Virus record (IMG/VR): IMGVR_UViG_3300050131_000058
Span: 1 to 30,475 of that record
Origin: a virus
Length of the DNA: 30,475 bases
Direction: 5' to 3' (one strand)
Positions 8,498-15,921 of the stretch are shown piece by piece; positions within the stretch are counted from its first letter, which is position 1; every line of letters starts with the position of its first letter. The position numbers and the translations under genes were made by a program. The notes beneath the pieces are model-generated. The model was not told the origin of the DNA. It saw only the letters and a program-made list of their open reading frames with translations, and ran no database searches.

Positions 8498-8968
8498 GTG
8501 CGGCCCGTCCCACAGGCGGCCATTGATCTAGCCCGGCAGTTCGAGGGCTTCCGCGCCACCCGGTACTACGACACCGGCGGCAAGCCGACCATCGGCTACG
8601 GCCACCTTCTCTCAGGACCGACCGACCAGCTCTGGGCGGCCATCCTCTCCGACGAGGAAGCTCAAGTTCTTCTGGCCCAGGACATGGATACGCGATCCGC
8701 TCAGCCGCTGGAGACTACGTTTCCGGTCGCGCGGATACTGGCCTTCACGGAGGGTCAATACGCCGCCCTGCTGGACTTCGTGTTCAACGAAGGCATCGGC
8801 CATTTCTCCAACTCGACCCTGTACACGATGATCCGAGGCGGCCAGCCTTACGACAAATGTGGCGAGCAGTTCGGCCGCTGGGTCTACGGCATGGTCAACG
8901 GACAGGAGGTCGTGCTGCAAGACCTCGTGCGGCGCCGGGCGGCTGAAACCGCGCTCTGGAATTCATGA
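8498..8968 (+). CDS. Endolysin, T4-type lysozyme (glycoside hydrolase family 24)
   Basis: 156 aa from a GTG directly after the preceding TAA. The N-terminal third has the family signature: QFEGFRATRYYDTGGKPTIG then YGH, giving the E-D-T catalytic arrangement at Glu16, Asp25 and Thr31. Downstream, ALLDFVFNEGIG and GRWVYGMVNGQEV...LVRRRAAE match the usual GH24 C-terminal helices. GH24 enzymes cleave the N-acetylmuramic acid to N-acetylglucosamine bond of peptidoglycan. There is no signal peptide or signal-anchor helix, so a holin is needed for release. Length is normal for the family. Confident call. Confidence 0.92.
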   Translation: MRPVPQAAIDLARQFEGFRATRYYDTGGKPTIGYGHLLSGPTDQLWAAILSDEEAQVLLAQDMDTRSAQPLETTFPVARILAFTEGQYAALLDFVFNEGIGHFSNSTLYTMIRGGQPYDKCGEQFGRWVYGMVNGQEVVLQDLVRRRAAETALWNS

Positions 8969-9459
8969 TCCAATCCACCGGCGTCTTCCTCGACACATCC
9001 GGCTTCACGGCCATGTTCGTGGTCAAGTACCGGGACCGGATGCGCGATGGCATCCTCAAGCTGCGCGACGTGGGCGAGGCCGGCGAGGCGGAAGACCTAC
9101 CGATCCTGAAGGAATGGAAGACCGCTCGCGCCCTGCTGGCCCGCTACAGGGCCGCTGGCGAGCCCATCCTGAACGGTGAGAAGGTTCTGCTGGGCAAGGT
9201 CTGGCTGGAGACCCTGCCGGGCCAGTGCGGGACGCCCTGGACGCTGGAGGAAGACGACTATGCGATGGCTCACATCCGCACTCGAATTTGCCTGCTTCCT
9301 GCTCCTAATGCTTTTTCTCATTCTGGCGGGGATCGTGTGCTGCTCGGTGTGGGCGTTGTTAATGTGGTCGAGCACCGCATTCTCCATTCTGAAACTAACC
9401 TATCGACTCATCCGAGAACGCATCTCATCGTCGACGTGAAGCGGCCCGATGAAGGGTGA
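8965..9459 (+). CDS. Aspartyl/asparaginyl hydroxylase-like protein (tentative)
   Basis: 164 aa, ATGA overlap with the endolysin. The first 95 residues are charged and helical. The C-terminal part reads RTRICLLPAPNAFSHSGGD, then VVNVVEHRILHSETN, then RTHLIVDVKRPD. This resembles the last strands of the aspartyl/asparaginyl beta-hydroxylase (double-stranded beta-helix, 2-oxoglutarate) fold, in which a His, an Asn-rich turn and an Arg precede HLIVDV.HP. The first metal-binding His found in active members is not obvious here, so the protein may be inactive or a look-alike. It overlaps the next gene by 11 bases and contains a second out-of-frame ORF (9260-9439). Coding is likely; the family is tentative. 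Confidence 0.55.
   Translation: MIQSTGVFLDTSGFTAMFVVKYRDRMRDGILKLRDVGEAGEAEDLPILKEWKTARALLARYRAAGEPILNGEKVLLGKVWLETLPGQCGTPWTLEEDDYAMAHIRTRICLLPAPNAFSHSGGDRVLLGVGVVNVVEHRILHSETNLSTHPRTHLIVDVKRPDEG
9260..9439 (+). CDS. Embedded out-of-frame membrane ORF (59 aa)
   Basis: Starts at ATG 9260, inside the 8965 gene but in another frame, behind a strong GGAGGAAG site with a 6-base spacer. The product starts MRWLTSALEF and has one or two very hydrophobic helices (CFLLLMLFLILAGIVCCSVW, then LLMWSS) and a basic tail (LKLTYRLIRERISS). By hand count about 66 % of its third codon positions are G or C, against about 49 % for the host frame over the same DNA, which suggests dual coding. Embedded membrane genes are common in lysis cassettes. 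It could be a second holin or inner-membrane spanin-like protein; a chance overlap is possible. Confidence 0.4.
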   Translation: MRWLTSALEFACFLLLMLFLILAGIVCCSVWALLMWSSTAFSILKLTYRLIRERISSST

Positions 9460-9940
9460 CGGCATCGAGATCGGCCAGGAGTCGATCAGCGACGCCCTGG
9501 CCAGCGGCCTTGAGGATCTGATCGCTTTCAACTGGGAAGAGGTCTCCGCCGGCCGCGACTACCCCGCGATCGATGTCGACTGGCCGATGGTGCTGATGCT
9601 GGAGCGGCTGGGCAAGCTGGTCGGCGTGTCAGCCCGCAAGAAGGGCAAGCTGGTCGGCTACGCCTCATACTTCGTCCAGAGCCACATGCGCCACAAGTCG
9701 ACGCGCTGGGCGATGAACGACGCGCTCTATATCGACGTCGATCACCGCAAGGGGCGGCTGGCCGTCAGCCTGATCAAGGCCGCGGAAGTCCTGCTGAAGG
9801 ACGACGGCATCCAGTTCATCGTCCAGGGCGACATGATGCCCCTGGATTTGGCGACGGGAAAACCCCGTGCTACGTTCGGTCGCTTGTTGATGTGGCTGGG
9901 ATACCGGCCCTTCGATCAGGTCTATATGAAGAGGCTGTGA
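9449..9940 (+). CDS. GNAT-like N-acetyltransferase
   Basis: 163 aa; overlaps the 3' end of the previous gene by 11 bases. The middle (LVGYASYFVQSH) and ALYIDVDHRKGRLAVSLI followed by a helix, then IQFIVQGDMM, match the central beta-strands and acetyl-CoA pyrophosphate loop region of GNAT proteins, and the end (RLLMWLGYRPFDQVYMK) matches the usual C-terminal strands. Related proteins occur next to ejection-protein genes in several short-tailed phages, with unknown substrates. The canonical (Q/R)xxGx(G/A) loop is replaced by RKGRLA, so cofactor binding may differ. The fold is fairly sure; the substrate is unknown. Confidence 0.65.
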   Translation: MKGDGIEIGQESISDALASGLEDLIAFNWEEVSAGRDYPAIDVDWPMVLMLERLGKLVGVSARKKGKLVGYASYFVQSHMRHKSTRWAMNDALYIDVDHRKGRLAVSLIKAAEVLLKDDGIQFIVQGDMMPLDLATGKPRATFGRLLMWLGYRPFDQVYMKRL

Positions 9941-9946
9941 GCGATC

Positions 9947-10972
9947 ATGGGTGGCGGTACGCAGCAGGCTCCGACGCCCTACCAGCCCGCCAATCAGGCC
10001 GGGGCGGACGCCGGGTTCCAGCAAGGCACGAACCAGCTCGCGACCGCCGGCAGTCAGCTCTACAGCACCGTCGCGCCGCAGCTTCAGCAGATATCGCAGA
10101 ACGTCCAGAGCAACCCCTACTACCAGCAGGCCCAGCAAGGCGCGGGCAACGCCGCCAATCTGGCCACCACCCAGGTCGCGCCGCAGCAGTTCGCCGGCGC
10201 CCAGCAGGACACTCAGCTAGGCGGTCTGGCCGCGCTCGGCGGCATCCAGGGCTACAATCAAGCGCAGTCCCTGATTCCGGGTACGACGCAGCCCGAGCTA
10301 CAGGCTGGCCGGCAAGTTCTGAACACCGCCTTCGATCCGCAGCGGGCGCTATATAATCAGCAGCAGCAGCAGAACCAGGATCAGGGCAACGCGATCAACG
10401 CCCAGAACGGTGTGGCGGGCTCTCCCTTCGGCGCTGGTCTGTCGGCGCAGAACAACCAGAACTTCAATCTCAACTGGCAGAACCAGCAGCTTGGTCGCCA
10501 GACGCAAGGGCTCAGCGCCTATGACAGCGCGGCGACCACGGCGGCCGGCAACATGGCCACGCTGACCAATGCCGGCTCGGGCGCGCTGAACGCCGGGATC
10601 AATACCGCCACCGGAGCCAATGCCGCGGCGTCGGACCTGGGCACGGCTGGCCTGAACACCGTGGCGGGCGCGGCGCAGCTTCCGCAAGAGGTCTACCTTC
10701 AGCAGCAGCAGGCGGCCCTGGCGGCGCTCGGTGCTCAGGTGCAGGGCACGAACGCCTCACAGGCGATGACCCAGCAAGGCGTGGCCGATCAGGGCGCCTA
10801 CCTGAACATTGGTCAGACAGCCAGCCAGGGTGCGACCAACGCAGCCCAGGTCAACAATCAGGCCAGCGCCGCCGCAGCGGCTGGGTTCGGCAATCTATTC
10901 GGCGACATCACCGGTATGTTCAGCTTCGGCGGTGGTGGTAGCTCGCCCTTCGCCGCCCTGGCCGGGGCGTAG
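9947..10972 (+). CDS. Internal virion (ejection) protein, Gln/Ala-rich
   Basis: 341 aa, six bases after the previous stop. The composition is dominated by Gln, Ala, Asn and Gly (for example NQQQQQNQDQGNA, QQQQAALAALGAQVQG), with long helical stretches and no cysteine. The end, AAAAAGFGNLFGDITGMFSF followed by Gly/Ser, is a short apolar Gly-rich tail. The N-terminus starts MGGGTQQAPTPYQPANQAGA. Such proteins are stored in the capsid and injected with DNA to form a trans-envelope channel (P22 gp7/gp16/gp20-like set). It is the first of three large consecutive genes of this type. Assignment is by composition and position. Confidence 0.6.
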   Translation: MGGGTQQAPTPYQPANQAGADAGFQQGTNQLATAGSQLYSTVAPQLQQISQNVQSNPYYQQAQQGAGNAANLATTQVAPQQFAGAQQDTQLGGLAALGGIQGYNQAQSLIPGTTQPELQAGRQVLNTAFDPQRALYNQQQQQNQDQGNAINAQNGVAGSPFGAGLSAQNNQNFNLNWQNQQLGRQTQGLSAYDSAATTAAGNMATLTNAGSGALNAGINTATGANAAASDLGTAGLNTVAGAAQLPQEVYLQQQQAALAALGAQVQGTNASQAMTQQGVADQGAYLNIGQTASQGATNAAQVNNQASAAAAAGFGNLFGDITGMFSFGGGGSSPFAALAGA

Positions 10973-10975
10973 GCC

Positions 10976-12301
10976 GTGGCCGGTTTTAACGTAGGCGCAT
11001 TCGCGGGTGGCGTCGGGGCCGGGATCGAGCAAGGTCAGGCCATCCGCGAGCGCTATCAGCAGCAGATCGAGAAGCAGCGCGTAGACAAGGCCAACGCCCT
11101 GGCCTTCCAGGTCATGAGCGGCGGCGCGGACAAGCTGGCTCAAGGTGGTGGTGCGCCGCCTGCGCCTGCTCCGGGAGGCCAGCCGCCACAGGGACCCCCG
11201 CAAGGGCCGGCTCTCGGAACGCCGACGATGAGCACGAACGGCCTTTCCGTTCCGCCGCCCCCGCCCCCTCCCGGCGGTGGTCAGCCGTCGCCTTCTCCGC
11301 AAGGCGTACCGCGTCCCATGCCTATGCCGGGCGTGCAGCCTATGAACCCACCTCCCGGTGGTCCGCCTCCCGGTGGTCCGCCTCCCGGTGGCCCGCCTCC
11401 CGGTGGCCCGCCGCCAGGACAGCCTGCGCCGCCAACCCAAGGCGCGGCTCCAGCCCCCGGTGGACAAGCAGGCCCCAACCAGGACCCGGAGAGCCCGTTC
11501 TACGGCGTGGACGTCCAGAAGGCTGGGCAGCAGTACAAGGCGCTCACGGACATTGCGCACCAGCACTATAAGGACACCTTGCAGTCGGTGGTGCAGCAGA
11601 TGAAGCAGTCCGGCCAGAAGCCTGACCCGCTGGCCGCGATGAAGGCCGCTGATGTGATCCTGGAGAAGCAGGCCCTGGACCCGGACCTGAAGGCCCTGAT
11701 CCAGGCCAACGCCGGCATGACCAAGGCGCAGATGCAGTTCATGCTGGGCTCGCGTCGAGCCGATCAGGGTGACGAGAAGATCACCGAGACAGCTAAGAAG
11801 GATGAAGAGGCTCACGGTGATCGGCAGGCCGCGCTGAAGACCAGCCTGCAACGGGTGGCCATGGCGCAGTCCGGCGCGGATCGGCGCGCGCAGCTCGGCG
11901 CTGCTACCAAGCTCCAGGCCGAGAACATCATCCAGGCTGGGTCGAATGGTCGCACTCAGGCGGTGATCGACGCGCGCCAGGCGGCGCAGGACGCCGGCCT
12001 GAACGAGAAGGAGTGGCAGACCCAGCTTGAGGCCCAACTTAAGGAAGAGGGCATGGACAGCAACTTCGTCTCGAAGCTGTTCGCGGCCAGCCCGACCGGC
12101 AAGGCTCCGTCCGCGCCCGTTCGTAAGCCGCTGCCGTCTGCGCCGCGACGTGGCGGTGGAGGCTCGTCAGGCGGTGGCGGGGGCGCCAAGCCACTACCAG
12201 CCGCCACCTTAGCGCAGTGGAAACAAGTCCCGCCTGCCAACCGGGCGGCGGCTAAGCAGCACTTGCAGAGCCAGGGCTACGACGTTTCAGGGCTTCAATA
12301 G
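10976..12301 (+). CDS. Internal virion protein with proline-rich linker
   Basis: 441 aa from a GTG at 10976, three bases after the preceding TAG. It begins MAGFNVGAFAGGVGAGIEQG and a charged helix, then a Pro/Gly region at about residues 60-165 containing four exact PPGGP-type units, then a long charged helical domain (residues about 170-370) and a Gly/Ser linker with a basic C-terminal patch (PLPAATLAQWKQVPPANRAA). This is the build expected of an ejection-channel or core protein with a flexible hinge. It has no catalytic motif. The position between two other such genes supports the call. I do not know a precise family. Confidence 0.55.
   Translation: MAGFNVGAFAGGVGAGIEQGQAIRERYQQQIEKQRVDKANALAFQVMSGGADKLAQGGGAPPAPAPGGQPPQGPPQGPALGTPTMSTNGLSVPPPPPPPGGGQPSPSPQGVPRPMPMPGVQPMNPPPGGPPPGGPPPGGPPPGGPPPGQPAPPTQGAAPAPGGQAGPNQDPESPFYGVDVQKAGQQYKALTDIAHQHYKDTLQSVVQQMKQSGQKPDPLAAMKAADVILEKQALDPDLKALIQANAGMTKAQMQFMLGSRRADQGDEKITETAKKDEEAHGDRQAALKTSLQRVAMAQSGADRRAQLGAATKLQAENIIQAGSNGRTQAVIDARQAAQDAGLNEKEWQTQLEAQLKEEGMDSNFVSKLFAASPTGKAPSAPVRKPLPSAPRRGGGGSSGGGGGAKPLPAATLAQWKQVPPANRAAAKQHLQSQGYDVSGLQ
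11351..11410 (+). repeat. Four tandem 15-bp units encoding PPGGP
   Basis: Four perfect or single-mismatch copies of cctcccggtggtccg lie head to tail; the last two carry ggc in place of ggt. They sit in the proline-rich hinge of the 10976 gene. The near identity at DNA level points to recent slippage expansion. Confidence 0.9.
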
Positions 12302-12310
12302 GGGCGTCAC

Positions 12311-15300
12311 ATGGCTGGCGCCGACCTGTCGCAATTCATGGCGCCGCCAAAGGCAAAAGCGCCGGGCGGCCCCGACCTGTCCCGCTTCATGGGGTCGTCG
12401 CAAGCCTATCTTCCGACCAGCGAGTTCGACCCCACGATGGAACGGGCTGGTCTGCGACCGACTGGCGACTACCGCCCGCCGGAGCGGGAGAACCAGCTTC
12501 GTGCGCAAGGGGCCGGCACGGTCGCTCCTGGCCACACGTCGCCCCATTCGCGCGGGACGCCGGACGCGCCAGGAGCGCACGACTTCGTTCCGGCCGGCGG
12601 CGACTGGAACACGGCCCTGACCAAGGCGCGCACGGCTCCCGGCGTAGCGCGAGCCTTCATTGAGGGGGCACAAGGCGGCCAGGGGCGGCATATCCACGTC
12701 GACATGGCCCCCGGCCCTGATCTGTCTCAGTTCATGAAGCCCTCCGGCGGGGCCGATCTGTCGCACTTCATGCAGCCGGGCGGTGGCCGGGATATGTACG
12801 AAGGCCCGGTCGACCCGGCCAAGATGCGCACGCTCGCGGGTGTTCCACCCAAGAAGGACCGCGGCTATCTCAGCGGCATGTCCGAGCGCGCCGGCAGCGC
12901 CATGCCGATGGCCGGTCACCAGTTCATGGAAGACGCGCGCACCGCCTACGCACCGGAGTCTCCAGAGGAAAAGGCGCACGACCGCGATCACCGCGGGGAG
13001 CTTCAGGATACGCCGCGCCTGCGCGCCGCCGACCGGCTGGGCGGCGACGCATGGAACGTCGTGGCGTCGCCCGCCACGGCGGCGGTCAAGGCGCTCGGCA
13101 ATCTGAACCAGCAGGACGCGGAAGTCGTCTCGGGCTTTGGCCTATCGATGATACCCCTTGGCCGGGCCGCCAAGGGTATAGAGGCCGAACGCGAGGCGTC
13201 CGCACCCATGGAGACCGAAGCGTCGCGCGCGGCTGCGGACGCCCACGCTGCGGCGCGCGCGGACCTACGAAACGCCAAGACCCCGGAAGAGCAAGCGGCG
13301 GCCAGGGCGCGGATGCGCACCGCCGGCTCTTATGTCGATCCGGCCAAGGTGCGAGCGCCGAAGCCGCCGAAGGGCTCCGCGGCGGGGCCGCGATTGCCGG
13401 GGGTAGGCGTGGTCGGCGACGAGAAGGACCCCGCCGAGCGCGTCGACAGCGCCCTGTTCCGAAACGGCAACCACGCCACCGACGACAAGATCGCCGCGGT
13501 CCAGGCGGTCAAGAAGCTGCCGAAGAACCTGCGTGACGCCAAGGTCCAGGCCAAGGCGCTGGAGGAAGTCGAGCACAGAGGGCTGGTCGATCCGAAGGCC
13601 AAGCTGTCTGCGGAGACCAAGCAACTGGAGGCAGTCCGCAAGCCGTGGGCCGAAGAACAGCGCAACGGGATCAACGAGATTCGCAAACGCCTAGCCGCCA
13701 AGGGTATGAGCGAGGCTGAGATCGAAGAGTATGCGCCGGATAGCGGCTATGTGCCGCGGCGGGTCCAGGGCAAGTCGGCAGGCTTCGACGCCGCCGATCC
13801 CGACGCGCAGAGCCGCAACCCGCTGCGGATCGGCAGCGGACGGTCTCTGACCAAGCAGACCGGCTCCATGCGTGAGCGGACCCAGATCGTGCTGGAGGAC
13901 GCCACCGGCCAGCGGCGGTTCGAGCACCGAAACAAGACCAACGAAGAGTGGAAGCCGGGGATGCAGGTTCGCGATCCTCTGACCGGCAAGCCCATGACGG
14001 TGAAGCAGGCGACGGTCAAGGAGATCGAGGGCGCCGGCGCGCGGGACACCAAGGGCAATCTGCTCACCTACCACAAGAACCCACTGGCCAATACGATCGA
14101 CGAGGCGCTGAAGGTCAAGCGGGTCCTGCGCAACATGGACGTGCTGGAAGAGTTGACCAAGAACCTCCAGGGGCAAGGGCTGGCCCATCACGTCGAGTGG
14201 CACTATCCGGCCGGCGAAGCCGAAGAAGGCGCGGCCTCCCGGACCTGGGCTCGGGCGCGCAGCCCTAAGCCCACACCGCAGGGCTTTGAGGAACTGCCGC
14301 ACATCCCGCAGCTTAAGGGCTGGGCCTTCGATCCAAAAGTGGCGGAAGTGCTGAAGGATTACTATCCGCCGAAGGGCCGGTTCGACGCGCTGGACGAGAG
14401 CTTCGCCGTGGTCAACCGCGCGCTGAACGCCTCGCTGTTCGTGACGCCGTTCCCGCACATCAAGAACGTCTCGACCATGGGCTTCATCGGCCGGGGCTGG
14501 GACTGGCTCCCGGTCGGCGGCAACTATGGCCGGCTGATGCGGACGGGCCGGGAGGCGGCCAGGGAGGTTCTGACGCTCGGGCCGAAGTACCGGGAATTCC
14601 TACGCGACGGCGCGAGCCTGCGCGCCGGTGACGAGGCCACCCGAAACTTCCACCAGAAGCTCCTGGAGATGACGTCAGAGCAACTGGCCAAGGATCCGCG
14701 CGCGGCCAAGGCCATGGGCTTCGCCAACCCTGTCGAGGCCGCCAAGGCGCTCTATAGCGCCTCGCACAAGTTCCTCTGGAACGCCAACGACATGGTGATG
14801 TTTCAGCGCTACCTGGAGCTTAAAGAGAAGGGCATGTCGAACCGCCAGGCGATCAAGGAGACCGAGCGCTGGGTCGCCAATTACCGCATTCCGTCGCGGG
14901 TGCTGGGCAAGCGGTGGACCGCCGAGTTGTTCAAGAACAGCAATGTCCTGAACTTCGGCCACTACGGCTATGGGAAGTTCCGCGCCATCGGCGAGATGAT
15001 CAAGGGCCTGACGACCGGGACCAAGGAAGAGCGGCTGGACGCCGCCGGCAAGGTGGCCATGGTCGGCGTGCTGGGCCTGATCATTCAGCCGCTGCTGACG
15101 GCCATTGCTCAGCACGTCACCGGCAATCAGAATGCCAAGGTGCAGGGCGGCGGCGAGATGACCGTGATCAACAATCTGACGGACCCGGAGAAGGACTGGA
15201 CCCAGAAGGCCGCATCGATCGTCGAGCCGGCGCCGCTGATCGACGCTGAAGCCGAGTCGCCGGTGCTGGGCGGCAACCGGAATATCTTCACCGGCAAGAA

Positions 15301-15568
15301 CACTGTCGAGCCGGGCTCGACGCCGCTCGGCCAGGCGGCGCAGGCCGGCGAGTGGCTGGCCGGGAAGTTCTACCCCGCGCAGCTTGGCATGGAACTGATG
15401 AAGCCGGGCGGCGCGGAACAGGCGCTGGGCCAACTGGCCGGGGTCAGTCTGCCGCCGGACAGCAGCGCCGCGGGCAAGGCCAAGGGCAAAGCCTATGATC
15501 GCTCCCGCGCCAAGAGCCGGGAGAAGAAGGACACGATCGAGCGCATGATCAGGGACCGGCTACAATGA
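12311..15568 (+). CDS. Large internal virion/ejection protein with possible M15-like peptidase segment
   Basis: 1085 aa; AGGGG lies six bases before the ATG. Four copies of DLS(Q/R/H)FM occur at about residues 5-10, 22-27, 137-142 and 149-154. Between them, residues 75-131 read HTSPHSRG...GAHDF...RHIHVDM, resembling the H-x6-D and HxH ligands of M15/VanY-type zinc peptidases that cut peptidoglycan peptides; this is tentative. Residues about 400-760 are charged and helical, with Tyr/Pro-rich YAPDSGYVPRRVQG. Residues about 700-930 (FVTPFPHIKNVSTMGFIG, WVANYRIPSRVLGK) look like a membrane- or DNA-interacting domain, and a hydrophobic stretch follows at about 915-935. It is likely the major channel protein injected at infection. 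The next gene starts inside its stop (ATGA). Confidence 0.6.
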   Translation: MAGADLSQFMAPPKAKAPGGPDLSRFMGSSQAYLPTSEFDPTMERAGLRPTGDYRPPERENQLRAQGAGTVAPGHTSPHSRGTPDAPGAHDFVPAGGDWNTALTKARTAPGVARAFIEGAQGGQGRHIHVDMAPGPDLSQFMKPSGGADLSHFMQPGGGRDMYEGPVDPAKMRTLAGVPPKKDRGYLSGMSERAGSAMPMAGHQFMEDARTAYAPESPEEKAHDRDHRGELQDTPRLRAADRLGGDAWNVVASPATAAVKALGNLNQQDAEVVSGFGLSMIPLGRAAKGIEAEREASAPMETEASRAAADAHAAARADLRNAKTPEEQAAARARMRTAGSYVDPAKVRAPKPPKGSAAGPRLPGVGVVGDEKDPAERVDSALFRNGNHATDDKIAAVQAVKKLPKNLRDAKVQAKALEEVEHRGLVDPKAKLSAETKQLEAVRKPWAEEQRNGINEIRKRLAAKGMSEAEIEEYAPDSGYVPRRVQGKSAGFDAADPDAQSRNPLRIGSGRSLTKQTGSMRERTQIVLEDATGQRRFEHRNKTNEEWKPGMQVRDPLTGKPMTVKQATVKEIEGAGARDTKGNLLTYHKNPLANTIDEALKVKRVLRNMDVLEELTKNLQGQGLAHHVEWHYPAGEAEEGAASRTWARARSPKPTPQGFEELPHIPQLKGWAFDPKVAEVLKDYYPPKGRFDALDESFAVVNRALNASLFVTPFPHIKNVSTMGFIGRGWDWLPVGGNYGRLMRTGREAAREVLTLGPKYREFLRDGASLRAGDEATRNFHQKLLEMTSEQLAKDPRAAKAMGFANPVEAAKALYSASHKFLWNANDMVMFQRYLELKEKGMSNRQAIKETERWVANYRIPSRVLGKRWTAELFKNSNVLNFGHYGYGKFRAIGEMIKGLTTGTKEERLDAAGKVAMVGVLGLIIQPLLTAIAQHVTGNQNAKVQGGGEMTVINNLTDPEKDWTQKAASIVEPAPLIDAEAESPVLGGNRNIFTGKNTVEPGSTPLGQAAQAGEWLAGKFYPAQLGMELMKPGGAEQALGQLAGVSLPPDSSAAGKAKGKAYDRSRAKSREKKDTIERMIRDRLQ

Positions 15569-15921
15569 AGATCACGATCGAGACCATCCCGCACGACCAG
15601 CAGCGCTACGAGACCATCGGCGACTGGCTGTTCGACGGCGACGATCTGCACATCAAGGTCTCGGCGCTCGGCGATGCGCGCATGGAAGCCCTGGTCGGTA
15701 TCCACGAGCTGATCGAGGCCCTGGTCTGTGACAAGGCGGGGATCGCCGAGGCCGACGTGTCGGCCTTCGACATCGCGCACCCGGAACTGGACGACCCTGG
15801 CGGCGATCGCCGCGCGCCGTATCACACCCAGCACGTCTTCGCCGAGTGCATTGAGCGGCTAATCGCGCAAGAGCTTGGGGTGAATTGGGGTGACTACGAC
15901 ACGCGGGTCCAGGCCCTATGA
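15565..15921 (+). CDS. Conserved phage hypothetical protein (HELIEAL motif)
   Basis: 118 aa; ATGA overlaps at both ends link it to the ejection protein and the ATP-grasp gene. It starts MKITIETIPHDQQRYETIGDW. The centre has GIHELIEALVCDKAGI, followed by VSAFDIAHPE, then APYHTQHVFAECIERLIAQELG. HELIE is HExxE rather than the HExxH of zinc proteases, but the extra acidic residues and two later His could still bind a metal. I recognise the pattern as recurrent in phages but know no function. The tight coupling suggests it works with, or is made in proportion to, the PurD-like protein. Confidence 0.6.
   Translation: MKITIETIPHDQQRYETIGDWLFDGDDLHIKVSALGDARMEALVGIHELIEALVCDKAGIAEADVSAFDIAHPELDDPGGDRRAPYHTQHVFAECIERLIAQELGVNWGDYDTRVQAL

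Noticed and set aside
2919-10357. Perfect TATAAT hexamers at 2919-2924 and 10352-10357
   Set aside because: Both lie inside genes and lack a recognisable -35 box at the right distance.
10895-12037. 380-codon open frame on the - strand
   Set aside because: Antisense to the proline-rich ejection protein gene; Leu/Arg-rich low-complexity product typical of a shadow.
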